In this document: piece by piece, positions 36,655 to 47,159 of the stretch
Position numbering within the stretch: the stretch's first letter is position 1
Layout: each line of letters begins with the position of its first letter
DNA from: Datisca glomerata
Lineage: Eukaryota > Streptophyta > Magnoliopsida > Cucurbitales > Datiscaceae
Length of the DNA stretch: 64,000 nucleotides
NCBI GenBank assembly: GCA_003255025.1
Contig: QANY01002375.1
Span: 2,141,109-2,205,108, forward strand
Reading direction: 5' to 3'
Notes under the pieces: generated by a model
What the model saw: only the letters and a program-made list of their open reading frames with translations
Told to the model about the DNA's origin: nothing
Database searches by the model: none
Translations under genes and position numbers: made by a program

Positions 36655-37310
36655 TTATAGCTTACATTCGAAGGCATTGACACGAACATTTGTAGTAATT
36701 ATAATAAGACTAGAAAACATTCCCACTTTCCTATAGTACTTAGTATAACGTAATTTTGGTGCTTCAATATTAATCCAATCTTGAATAAAATTACTTTTCT
36801 CTATCACTAAACTTCTCAGCCTCAATTCCCTTCCACCGATCTCAAGATGATTTATGTTCCTAGATTTGTTTAGGCTTAAATTCTCAAGCATTTTGCAATC
36901 CAGTAACAAATTTTTAATAGATTCAACACTGAGTTCAATCCAACCCAATGACAAATGTTTATGTAATCCAAAGTGACAGAATTCACGTACTTGGAAATCA
37001 TTCGAAAACAATCTCTAAAGATTCAAGGATTCCATGTTTCTAGACTTTTACAAGAAAATCAAACTTTGCTATATGATTTTCATCTTCATTCCAAGTTGGG
37101 TCAGAAAAATCAAGCATTAAGATCTTCACATCACATGCAATAGCAAATTCAATGCATGTTTCAATATGTATATGAAAATTTTCAGGGTCAAAAAATAAAA
37201 AATGTAATCTATTTATCGTAGATTCTTGGTAGTTGTCAATCCAACGTTGAATAAAATAGATGAAAACCCTCCTGTGAATATCTTTATTTTCCTCGGATGA
37301 ATTGCTATGT
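36655..37310 (-). pseudogene. Captured F-box/LRR (FBD-type) gene fragment
   Basis: Minus-strand fragment of a plant F-box/LRR/FBD-class protein lying between TNP2 and the right CACTA end. Reading from 37310: a segment with IYFIQRWIDNYQESTINRLH, then FDPENFHIHIETCIEFAIA and DVKILMLDFSDPTWNED; after a stop and a frameshift near 37030 it resumes with FCHFGLHKHLSLGWIELS, LLLDCKMLENLSL and LEIGGRELRLRSLVIEK (37011-36740). The repeated CIEFAIA..DVK.L.LDFS and LLL.C..LE.LSL.KC pattern is typical of the leucine-rich region of such proteins. The F-box itself is not seen. This protein type belongs to the host, not to CACTA elements, so the fragment was captured. With a stop and frameshift it is not translatable as one chain, but it could be transcribed from the element. 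Confidence 0.75.
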
Positions 37311-37554
37311 TATTGAGTTAGTAGTAAAATTAATCAAAAAACAATAGGAATCTCCAAAACTAAAGCCAAATCCAAATTCTAGCAAATTAACCCAACTTCC
37401 AAAACTGTATAAATGAATTACTTAAGAAAAGAATAAGATCATAACTGGCCAGTGAACTAATTTCCTAAATCCACACCCCCAAGAAAATTTTCGACAGAGA
37501 AAAATTGGCAAATAAACAGAACAAGTAAAATGACTAAAGTAATCTGAATATTAT
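37311..37554. other. Unassigned segment inside CACTA element
   Basis: Lies upstream (minus strand) of the captured F-box-type fragment. It may be intron or leader of the captured gene; no coding signal was seen. Confidence 0.4.
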
Positions 37555-37917
37555 AAGAGGTGGTCTATAGTTTTAATTGATGGCGACAAATAATATATTT
37601 CATCAACAAAAGTAGTACTTTTGTCGACCAATATATTTTTTCGTCTCTAAAACAATACCTTTTAGCGACGAAATTCTAATATTTGTCTAGAAAAATCCAA
37701 AGAAAAATTTACGCGTCTCTCTCCTGCTTTCTCGGGTAAAATATCAGGATCTTTGACAACCAATAATAGATTGACGCGCCTCTCTCCTACTTTCTCAAGT
37801 AAAATATCAGGATTTTTAGTGACAAACAAAAATGTTGGTCATCAAAAGACACTTTTAGCCAGAAATTTAACTTCGTGGTAAAAAATTTGATCCTTAAAAG
37901 AGGTTTTTCTTGTAACG
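37555..37917. repeat. CACTA right end and subterminal repeats
   Basis: Scattered motifs related to the left end (GGCGACAAAT, TTTTAGCGACGAAAT, GTTGGTCATCAAAAG) precede the terminal TTTTTCTTGTAACG. A 64-bp direct duplication with CTCTCTCCT.CTTTCTC and GTAAAATATCAGGAT occurs at 37713 and 37777. The repeats are fewer and more diverged than on the left side. Confidence 0.8.
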
Positions 37918-37991
37918 TGCACACTTTCACACTAAAAGATGAAACCAGAAACAGCCTTTTTCCTATATCTGTCTGAGTTCATTCCTTCACA

Positions 37992-39121
37992 TCTTAAAAC
38001 AAAGAAACTCAGCGAAGAGTTAAACTTTTATCTGCAAGAGAAATAATTCAATGAGTTTAGATAGCTCATGCATTTAACAACAAAATTAACCAACTTAAAC
38101 ATATTGATCATTTGCAGCGCCACATTGGTTCCAGTGGGATCACGTGACCGGTTGATTTTTTGTGACTTTTTAATATACTGTATTTTAGATTTTTAAGTTT
38201 TTTTATTTGTGCCCTGAAATATAAATTCTGTAATTCTTTTGCAATTTAATATACTTTTTTATTTATAAATTTTTCCTTGCTTTTAATTATTCTCCATGAA
38301 TATTCAAACTTGATCTGCCCCCACAAGTCTCTCTCCCTCTCTCTCGAAATATTGAAAATTTGATTATTTTTATATAATTACTCATATAAATTCAAATTTA
38401 AAGGTATGATTATTTTAAGCTAGTATGTATTATTTAAGGATTGATATAAATTTCTTTAAACCAAATTTATGCTAAAATGGATAAGTATTTGAAAAAATAA
38501 TGGTATCGGAGAATTCACAACCTTATTTAGTTGCAAATAAAATTATGTTGAGCTTGACTTAAAAAATGTATAGTAAAGAAATTAATTTTCTGAAAAATAT
38601 ATAGTGAAAAGTACCTTAAAATATACCATGAAAAATAAATGCCGTAAAAATTCTCGTAAAAGCCTTACCCTGAGAAATTAAAAAAAATACTATATCATAA
38701 GAAAAAATGATCTCACTAAACTAAATGCCCTGACTTAGAGATCTATTTGAGGAGCTATTTCATCTTTTAGAAAAGTTGAGGGTTTGAAATTGACAGTTAG
38801 ATAGAAAATATTTATTTAATCAAATATTAAATATAGTTACTCAAAATTAGTTAAGTACTTAAAATATAAACAGAGTTCCAAGAAAATAAGCCTATTTTTT
38901 CTTAATCTACTCGACCCATTACCGTATTCCAAGACGGAGAATGAAATCGTAGTCGGCAGTTATAAAATAAGAAAAGTAACTACAGCTGTTAACAATATGC
39001 TTAAGAAACTAATTAATGAAAATAAAAAAAGAAAAAAGAAAAAAAAGACTAATCAAGTCCAAACTCTTAAAAGGTCCAATAGAAGGGACTAGTGTCCCAC
39101 CAGTCACCACGTCCATTTTCC
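37992..39121. other. Intergenic; includes MIR390 upstream region
   Basis: AT-rich with no gene recognised. A single GGGATCACGTGACC (G-box, 38141-38146) lies in its left part. The last few hundred bases should contain the MIR390 promoter. Confidence 0.5.
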
Positions 39122-39129
39122 TATAAATA
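39122..39129 (+). promoter_or_regulatory. TATA box of MIR390
   Basis: TATAAATA in a CTATAAATAACCC context, followed by pyrimidine-rich sequence, about 118 bp before the mature miRNA. This is the expected distance for a pol II pri-miRNA start near 39150. Confidence 0.7.
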
Positions 39130-39239
39130 ACCCTTTCCCCTTCTCTCCTTCCCCACCATGTGGCCTCTCAAAGAGCTTAAGTTCAAGCTTTTCCCTCTTA
39201 GTCTGTTATACAAGAACAAAAAGTAGAGGAGAATCTGTA

Positions 39240-39260
39240 AAGCTCAGGAGGGATAGCGCC
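39240..39260 (+). ncRNA. miR390: Mature miR390
   Basis: Identical over all 21 nt to the canonical plant miR390; 5' A as required for AGO7 loading. Confidence 0.97.
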
Positions 39261-39316
39261 ATTCACATAAAAATGGGATAATGTTGTGTGTGTCTGATAT
39301 TTCATGTCATAAATGG

Positions 39317-39337
39317 CGCTATCTATCCTGAGTTTCA
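39317..39337 (+). ncRNA. miR390*: miR390 star strand
   Basis: Pairs with 39240-39260 leaving 2-nt 3' overhangs on both strands, the DCL1 signature. Confidence 0.93.
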
Positions 39338-39357
39338 TGGGTTCTTCTTACTATCTC

Positions 39358-41807
39358 TGTCTAGCTTGGGTGCAATCTTTGCTGCTGGAAACATGGAGTA
39401 TTTTCTTTTGTTGCTTTTCAGTTTGTTTTTATTGAATAGAATGATCTTTTCTTTATGGGTATTTTTCCTATAGCTTAGCTCAGTTGGTTTAGCTGATCCT
39501 CGTGATTTTGAGTTTGATCTGAAAAACTATGAATAGCTGGGTAGCTTTATAGCTGCATGAAGGACTCGACTTTCATGCTATTTATTTTCCTTACATTTTT
39601 TTCCAATTAATAGTTGGATTTTCCAATTAAAATAGAAAAGAAAAAGAATTATGGATTCTGTTTTGATTGTTGGGGGATTTATTCGAGTTTTTTCTTTTCC
39701 TTCTCTATCCACAAAAGAGACTTATAAAACCACTAAAAATGGCAAAAAGAAAAAGAAGATATGACTTTCTTTGTTCTTGGCCTGATTCAAGTGGAAATAG
39801 CTAGCAATTTTTTAATCTGACTTTGCCTGTGATTTTTCCCCTCAGCTTGCTATTAATTCATGAGTATAATTGTATTTATTGGTTTAATTTCCCAAATTCA
39901 TCTGGTGGAATTAAATTAATTAATTCTATGAAACTGGAATTTGGATTTGAAAAGCAGAAGTAATTTCTCACTACTAGATTAATATTAGATGAGTGTTGTA
40001 TTAAGCAGCGTTTACAATAAGTTGAGAAAATCTTCTGAAGTATTTTTTGTTCTCCAGAAAATTTGCCTCCCATTTTTTACAAGTTTCATAGAACATAGTT
40101 TGCAGATATTAAATACTTAACTAAAACATATATTGGTTCTTGAAATTATATCAATTTAGTTCTAAAATGATTGATATTTTTTCAAAAAAGTTTAATGAAC
40201 ATTCTGGGGTTGGCTATTTTTAGTGGGGGACCTGAAACCCTAGTGATCAGGTGCAGAGGAAGCCTGTATGTGAGCTAGGGTTTTCTGCTTTGACTGACAT
40301 GTTTGCAGGCCTTCAATAATGTGGATATTAATTGTGGAAGTTGACTGCTTCCCGACTTTGTTTCAGGTCTTTTTCTTTCTATCTAATTTCCTAATTAATA
40401 CCATTATACTATAAGCTTCTTAACTATTTGCATTGAACGTGAAAACTACGTACACTTTTGGTTAATTTGTCATGACACCACTTACACAATTAATCTAGTG
40501 AGTTTAGAGTTTTGCAACTAATCACAATGTCACACAAAATATCCTCTAGTTTTATTTGGTCCATCCTTTCTATCTTAACTTTTAATTACTAATTATCACA
40601 ACCCAAGAGGATTTGCATAGTGGTTGAGGAATGACACTGGGATGAGCTGTAGACCTAGATATCTTGGGTTTGAATTTTTACTCGTCATCGAACTGAAATT
40701 TTTTAACTTACCTTTGAATAAAGGTATGTTCACACCCAAAATTAGTCAGAGCTAAAAATTTCTGATATCCCAGTGCTTATCCAAAATCTTAATTATACGT
40801 GAGAAATGATTGCAGAACAAACATATAGGAGTGTTTTCACATTTAATCCTAATTATTCATCTGAACCATAAATTGATAAAAATACAATTACTTCATCTCC
40901 ATGCTCATTAGCTAATCTTCCATGCAACACTTTTTCAATAATAAAATGGTGGTAAGTGCTAGGACTTGAAGTCTTTTACCTAAGTCATAGAGACAATAAT
41001 GGGAGAAGTTGACTCTTAAATTGAAATTATACAAATAAAATGTACCTTGTAAAGTGATTTACCCATTCTCTGTTTGAGATGCAATGTATCGATGATTTGG
41101 TTGGCCATTATGGCCTAAATGTACAATGAGATCAATAAAAAATTAGGAATGATTGCCAAGTATTGATAAGTTTGGTTCAACTTTAGGGTACATGGGGGTG
41201 CCTTATTGTGTGCAGACAGAGAAACCAAAATAGCAGTAAAAGTTCTCTTTAAAAACAAAGAATCAACACCCGTCCATCTATTATTTGTAAGTGGCATATA
41301 TAATATATTTGAATATATCAGCTTTTGTTAAAGAAGTAGTGGGTTTTCGCTGAACAAGATAGTAGTGGGGGTTTTGTGCCTGAAGTTGGAACAGAAACCC
41401 CCACATTAGTTTAATTCTTTATATTTCTAAACGTTATTCATATTGGATATTCTCAATAGATATAATAGTAAATTAATACTAGAGCGTGGAGAAAAGGCAG
41501 ACAAGAGCTACCAGCATAATAAGCTGCCTAAGAGTCAAGAACCAAAGATGGTCGTTCAATGAAAAGGAAATGATGTGGAATAATCAATGATCCGGTTTCA
41601 GTCTCTAATAACTAGAGACTGACAAAAGATTGGCAATGAGAAAAAGTCTTGAAGAGGATATCGGTAGCTGGTTTTCAAACTTTGAATTCATGTTTGGATT
41701 AAGTGTGTTTGATAGTGCGGTTCTGATTATGTTTGAATTTGGTGGTGTCTCAAATTCATTAGTGATTAAGTTCAGATAGATTTCTTAGGAAAAGATTTTA
41801 TTGTGCT
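39358..41807. other. Intergenic downstream of MIR390
   Basis: No protein gene recognised. Acceptor- and donor-like sites around 40308-40366 (TTTGCAG|GCC...TTTCAG|GTC) may reflect a spliced 3' part of the MIR390 primary transcript but are unproven. A SINE-like sequence lies at 40603-40800. Confidence 0.45.
40603..40800 (+). mobile_element. SINE-like sequence
   Basis: A tRNA-like head with TAGTGGTTGAG (40618-40628, box A-like) and, 48 bp on, GGGTTTGAAT (40666-40675, box B-like), followed by a short non-coding body. Tail and target duplication are not clear. Confidence 0.4.
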
Positions 41808-42028
41808 TATTAGTGAAGTTTCTAGTGCTGTACTTAGTAAGCCAAATGTAATCCTACAAGCTGTTTGTATCAGTTAGTAAGCTAACTTACTAATCTCTTG
41901 TGTAAGCTTAGTTAGTAACTCAGTAACTGTTAGTAATAGTTACTGATTTCTCATTGTATATATATTCTCACTTGTATCATTTTTAAAGTTAATGATAATG
42001 AAAAGTAAATTCTCTCTTTAATCTTTCA
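41808..42028 (+). repeat. 5' LTR of Copia element
   Basis: Aligned with 46266-46488 throughout, with common blocks TAGTAAGCTA, TCTCATTGTATA, TTAATGATAATGAAAAG and TTCTCTCTTTAATCT. Confidence 0.92.
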
Positions 42029-45000
42029 TGTTATCAGAGCAAACAAAGCTCTCAACATCTCTCTTTGTCTTCTTTATTTCTTCTTCTTCCTTCTTGCTTT
42101 TCCTTCTCACTGTTTCAAGATCCTTAAAGCCATTATTGTCACAAATTTAGCAGAAAATATTGCATACCATGAAAGACCAAATGCTACTCGTGTTAATGCT
42201 ACTCAGAATGTAGCACTTGCAACATCTATGAATGCTGCCTTCACTAATACTTCTGTTAAGTCAATTGCAGAAACCCAAATGAAACTTCCAAACAACTCAT
42301 TCCAATAACAATCAGACTGGATCGTAGTAACTTCATCTTTTGGAGGTCTTCAATTCTTTCTATTATCAATACTTATGGACTTAAAGAGTATCTTCTTGGT
42401 AGTATTCGCATTCCCTGTCCAGAGAAGTTCATTACAACATCTATTGTCAACAGTGTAAACTCTGTTGCAGAAACCCTCAATTTTTTATTTTGAAGAGGTA
42501 TGATCATGAGTTGGTTACTTTCTTTTTCTGAGTCCATGTTTGGACATATTATGAAGTGTTCTAGTTTCTATGATGTCTGGCAAGTACTTCAAAGCATCTT
42601 TGTCACTCAGTCAAAATCAAGAATTCTCCAACTAAGATTTCAACTACAAATAGTAAAAACCGGTTCAATGAACATAAACGATTAATTTGTTAGCATCAGG
42701 TCAATGCATTACAAATGAGGATTTGCTCCTTTATATACTGGGAGGTTTAGGTTCTGAGTATGATTTTGTGACAGTTAACTTGACATCAAGATATGAGCCT
42801 GTGAGCCGGTAAGAAGCACAATTAATCCTACAAAGTCATGAGATGAGGTTAGAGCAGGCATAAACTCTCTTAACTGACCTAGTAAATCCAAGTGCTCATG
42901 ATGTCCAATATTCTTCATTTAGAGGAAGAGGTTGAAGTAATTTTAATAGAGGACAACAACAACAACAATAGAGAAGAGGTAAGGGAAGAGGAAGAAATGG
43001 TGCCCCTAGACTTGTTTGCCAAATTTTCAAAAGAATTGGACACTCAGCTTATCATTGTGACAATAGATTTGGACCAGATTTTTAGCAACTAGATTCTCTT
43101 GAGCAATCCACAAATCTGATTGCGAGTCAAAGCTTCAACATTGCAGCTTCAGCCTTTGCTGCTACTTCAAATGCACATAGCTTTGAGGGTGATTCTTGGT
43201 ACATTTACAGTGGAGACATAAACCACATCACCTCAAACTTGTCCAATCTCTCTCTAAAATCATAGTACAAAGAGGTAAAGGCAAGCTACAAGTTGGAAAT
43301 GTTGAGTCCTTTAATATAACCTGCATTGGGACTTCAATAATCAAAACCAATCTCATTTCTCTATCTTTAAATTAGGTTCTTTGTGTTCCTTATATTATGA
43401 ATAATTAGTGAGTGTTTCACAATTAACAAAAGATAACTCAATTATAGCAGAATTTGACTCTTATTATTGTTTTATTGAGGACAAGAATTTAGGGAGAGTA
43501 CTTTTTCAGGCTTTCCTTAAAGATGGCTTGTATCATTTCAAGCTTCCTAAGATTTTATAAAGATCACACTCAATAGCCTCTTTTGTTTACCTGTCTATCT
43601 ACACAACTGCCTTTACCATTTCAAAGGCGTCATTGATTCTGTGTCAACAAAGTCTCTTAAGAAAGTTGCTTTACCTTCATGCTTTTTGTCATGTAAACAC
43701 AATAATAGTATAAATAACTTAGTTACTTGGTATAGGAGGATAGGCCATCCTTCGATTTTTGTGCTCAAACATCTTATGTTTTATGTAAAACTACTTTACA
43801 AGCCAATAAAAGAACTTTTTGTGTTGCATGTCAATTTGGTAAATTTTACCAAAGTGTTTTTTCACCTTATCTACATTCAGCAACTAAAATGTTTGATTTG
43901 ATTCATGCTGATATTTGGGTTCCTTCCTCAAGTCTTTCAATCTCTGGTTATAAGTACTTAAGATACACATGGAGGTAAAATAACTTTCTTAAATCAGAAA
44001 CCAAAACCTTATTTCTTCAATTCTTAACCTTTGTTGAAGACGGTTTAAAACCAAACTAAAATGTGTGTAAACACATATAGGTGGAGAATTTAGAAGTTTA
44101 CTACCATCATTCAAAGAAAGTGGCATGGCCTTTTAACACCCTTACCCCCATACTTACTAGCAAAATGAGAGGAGAGAGAAAACATAGACACATAGTAGAA
44201 GCAGGTCTAACTTTACTCTCTCAAGCTAAAATGCCCTTAAAATACTTATGAGACTCTTTTCATACTATTGTATTTCTCATAAACAGGCTGCCTACACCAC
44301 TTCTTAATCGTCAAACTCCTTTTTAAAAAATGTACTGTAAAAGCCAGATTTGTTGTGATTAAGGTTTTTTAGTTGCTCATGCTTCCCTTATATTAGACCC
44401 TACGACACAAATAAGTTTCAACTTCATACTACTTCTTGGCTATAGTAATCATCATAAAGATTTTCAGATTTCTTGAACCTAAATCTGAAAGATTTTACAT
44501 TGTTAAAAGTTTAATTTTTAACGAATCAGAATTAATTTCTTATACATCTTCAATCTCTAAGCCAAAAGTATCTTCTCCACTCAAGTTGATCCTAATTCTT
44601 GGTCAGTGTTTCATTCCCCACCTTTGTGTGAATCAGTAAGCTGCAATGATACAAGTCCATCCATCCCACCATGTGCACTAGGTAACTTTCTTTCTAACTA
44701 TATTTTTAACAATTCAATTACTAATGCTACAAATTCTTCTTTTGTGACTCACTCACCCTCAGCACATATTTTTCACTCACCAAATACGGGAACCTACTAT
44801 ATTCCTCCAAAACAAGTTCCTTTTTGCAATCCTTCACCATCAAACCTGCCAGTATCTAACTGCATCATAGCATATGCAAATCACATACCTAGCCAAGATC
44901 ATACTGACCAACATATACTAAACCAAACAGTATCTCACCACCCATGATCATCAGATCCAAGAATGGCATTTTTAAACCGAAAGCTCTAACTTCAAGCACC

Positions 45001-46265
45001 ATCTCACATACTTCAAAACCTAAAATAGTAAAAGCAGCCTTCTCCTCTATGAATGGAAAACAACTATGGTTGAGTAGTTTCAAGCTTTGTTAAAAAATAA
45101 CACTTAGACCCGGTAGTACCCTACAACTCTAAATTACATATTGTTTACAGCAAATGAGTTTATAGAGTTAAGTACAAGCTGAATAGAACCTTGTATGGCT
45201 TTAAACAAGCTCCAAGTGATTGGTTTGACAAGCTTAGAGCAACTTTAATTGTCTGGGGTTTTAAGGGATCCAAGTCAGATAGCTCACTTTTCTTCTATAG
45301 AAAATAGGCTCAAACTGTTCTTCTGCTAGTGTATGTTGATGACATATTAATAACATGAAGTGACACTTGATTCACAAAGTTATCTTAGATGTAAGCTGTA
45401 AATTTTCACTTGAAACACTTGGTTCTCTTGGCTATTTTTTGGGTTTTGAAGTAACCATAAATAACTCAGGAATTCACCTAACACATACTAGGTATGTACT
45501 GGATCTTTTGCACAAAACCAGTATGAATGATCAAAGCCATGTTCTACTCTCATGTGCTCATCTGTTAAACTAAGCAAAAATTCAGGAAATGTTGTTAAAG
45601 ATCTTACCCGATACGGAAGCACAATAGGAGCTTTACAGTACTTGATAATAACTAGACCAAATTTGTCATTTTCTACAGAATCCTACAATTGAACATTGGA
45701 AGGCTTGCAACCATGTTCTAAGATATTTAAAAGGAACCTCTACTCTTGGTTTTCACTTCAAACCAACTTATTCTCTAACTTTGACAAGTTATGCAAATGT
45801 AGATTGGGCTTGCTACTTGGATGATAGGAAGTCAACTACACGGTATTGTGTCTACCTGGGTGAAAACTTGACAATTTGGAATTCTAAGAAGCAAAATGTA
45901 GTTGCTAAGTCTAGTCTAGAACCAGAATATATGACCTTATCCCAAGCGGCCTCATAAATACTTTGGTTACAGTCATTGTTTGTTGAATTACAATTTTCAT
46001 GATCACCTTGCCCTATACTTTGGTGTGATAATATTAGTGCAGAGATTCTAGCTTCGAATCATGTTTTTCACTCAAGGACAAAGCATATAGAAGTGGATGT
46101 GAACTTTATAAGAGAGAAAATTTTATGCAAGTAGCTAACAGTGCAGCACATTCCTACTGATGCACAAAGTGCTCATATTCTAACTAAGCCACTATCTAAG
46201 TCTATGTTGGAGCTTTTAAGGAACAAGCTTCATGTTTTTTCATCTCCTTTTAGCTTGAGGGGGAG
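42029..46265 (+). pseudogene. Copia gag-pol remnant
   Basis: Gag: 42340-42685, with GLKEYLLGSI, then a UBN2-type SFYDVWQVLQSIF and RILQLRFQLQ. Zinc knuckle near 43018-43062: C-Q-I-F-K-R-I-G-H-S-A-Y-H-C, in which the second cysteine is replaced by Phe. Gag-pre-integrase: 43715-43850, with TWYRRIGHPS. Integrase start: near 43895, HADIWVPSS. Reverse transcriptase: near 45190-45360, with LYGFKQAPSDWFDKL and catalytic YVDD at 45332-45343. RNase H: 45790-46150, with WACYLDDRKST-like and HSRTKHIEVDVNFI-like parts. Several stops interrupt each domain (for example just after YVDDILIT), so no functional polyprotein is made. Confidence 0.88.
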
Positions 46266-46488
46266 TATTAGTAAAGTTTCTAGTGTTGGAACTTAGTAAT
46301 ACAAATGTAACCCTACAAGTTATACATATTAGTTAGTAAGCTAGCAACTTACTAACCTCTTGTGTCAGCTTAGTTAGAAAGTCAGTTACTAACTTTGTTA
46401 GCTCTCTCTCTCATTGTATACACATTCTCACCTGTATATTTTGTAAAGTTAATGATAATGAAAAGAAAATTCTCTCTTTAATCTGTGA
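46266..46488 (+). repeat. 3' LTR of Copia element
   Basis: Follows the polypurine tract GAGGGGGAG; partner of 41808-42028. Confidence 0.92.
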
Positions 46489-46511
46489 GTGTCGTTGTAA
46501 ATGAATATGTA

Positions 46512-46910
46512 TTATTAGAGTGCTGGCACACGTTCTTATAAATTAATTAAGTTAATCAGAGAAATTTAGGTGGGTAAGATTTAGAAGGTAGTCTATTGGT
46601 TAAAATGCGACTATATCAGGTGGACTAAAGTCAAGTGGGAGGGCATCGTCTATATGATAATAATGATTATAATTTTATAATTTTATTTACAAATAAAATT
46701 ATTTCATTAATTTTTTAAATAAAGAATCAATATATAGGAAACAATTAAACTACTATGAGTTAGAAAGAAAAATTATCATTTATGCTTTTTTTTTTCATAA
46801 TCTTTTCCAAGAAAATAAGAATTGCGATATATAGAAATTTTTACAGCCCATTAGGATAATGCTTGTTTTTTAATTATTTAGAATTTTGTTACTTTTATCT
46901 TTTAGTTGCT
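46512..46910. repeat. Duplicated block A, copy 1 (upstream of WUN1-like gene)
   Basis: Shares ordered similarity with 49376-49750: AGAGTGCTGGCACACGT, GGTGGGTAAGATTTA, GGTGGACTAAAGTCAA, GGCATCGT.TATAT, TTTTTTTTTCATAA, GATATATAG and TTTTGTTACTTTTAT. It marks the left part of a segmental duplication unit. Confidence 0.85.
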
Positions 46911-47159
46911 TCAATCGTTGTCTTGAGTCTTTCTACGCTTATTTTTGTAATTGGTGATAACTTTTTATTTTTTATTTTTCATTTAAGTTTTAATCCAATC
47001 TATATTTTAGGATATTATAGTATCATTATCATACAAAAGAAGCGCTATTTACGGTATATGGGGGTGAAAGAATTTAGTTACCTAAAAAAGTTTATAGAAA
47101 TCTAATTTTCTAGAATTCATGACACAAATTTTATTAGGTTAACAATGTCCAGTTGCTTA

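Larger units (their letters stand above)
28983..37917 (-). mobile_element. CACTA (En/Spm-type) DNA transposon, 8.9 kb
   Basis: The left end is CACTACAAGAAATAAAGGC. The right end, read inward, is CGTTACAAGAAAAACC, the same CACTACAAGAAA terminal repeat with two changes at the tip. TGC (28980-28982 and 37918-37920) is duplicated on both sides, the 3-bp target duplication of this superfamily. Comparison with the uninterrupted LTR at 26393-26728 confirms the insertion point exactly. Subterminal GGTCGCGAAA-type repeats lie inside both ends, denser on the left. It encodes TNP2-like and TNP1-like proteins on the minus strand, both damaged, and carries a host gene fragment between TNP2 and the right end. 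Confidence 0.95.
26393..37991 (-). mobile_element. Ty1/copia deletion derivative, split by CACTA element
   Basis: The left LTR is 26393-26728. The right LTR is in two parts, 28728-28982 and 37921-37991, because a CACTA transposon entered it. Without that insert the element is about 2.66 kb. The primer site next to 28728 reads TGATATCAAAGCCA on the minus strand, and a polypurine tract (TTGAGGAGGGA) adjoins the left LTR. Flanking 5-mers TCTTC (26388-26392) and TCTTA (37992-37996) differ at one base. The interior keeps gag, zinc knuckle and protease-like parts, then jumps to the RNase H tail; integrase and reverse transcriptase are missing. Confidence 0.88.
39222..39357 (+). ncRNA. MIR390: MIR390 precursor hairpin
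   Basis: Precursor of miR390, which loads AGO7 and triggers phased tasiRNA production from TAS3 transcripts; these silence auxin response factors ARF2/3/4 and so affect leaf polarity, lateral organs and roots. The mature 21-mer lies at 39240-39260 and is an exact match to the canonical plant miR390 (AAGCTCAGGAGGGATAGCG plus CC). The star lies at 39317-39337 (CGCTATCTATCCTGAGTTTC plus A). The two pair with exact 2-nt 3' overhangs, two G:U pairs and one central G:A mismatch, as usual for this family. The stem extends below the duplex (GGAGAATCTGT against GGGTTCTTCTT). The 56-nt loop is of normal size. The gene stands alone; the closest neighbours are a CACTA-bearing retroelement and a Copia element. 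The primary transcript end is not determined. Confidence 0.96.
41808..46488 (+). mobile_element. Ty1/copia retrotransposon, full length but decayed
   Basis: Direct LTRs of about 222 bp at 41808-42028 and 46266-46488. The primer site at 42029-42040 reads TGTTATCAGAGC (initiator-Met type) and the polypurine tract GAGGGGGAG lies just before 46266. Internal domains in order on the plus strand are gag, zinc knuckle, gag-pre-integrase, integrase, reverse transcriptase and RNase H. Many stops and frameshifts are present and the LTRs differ visibly, so the insertion is old. Flanking 5-mers GTGCT/GTGTC do not form a clean duplication. Both LTR starts read TATTAG rather than TG. Confidence 0.92.

Noticed and set aside
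39288..39473. 61-codon frame overlapping the MIR390 hairpin
   Set aside because: It starts in the hairpin loop and runs through the star strand; it is explained by the microRNA precursor.
41803..46493. Target duplication for the plus-strand Copia element
   Set aside because: GTGCT and GTGTC do not match well enough; probably eroded.
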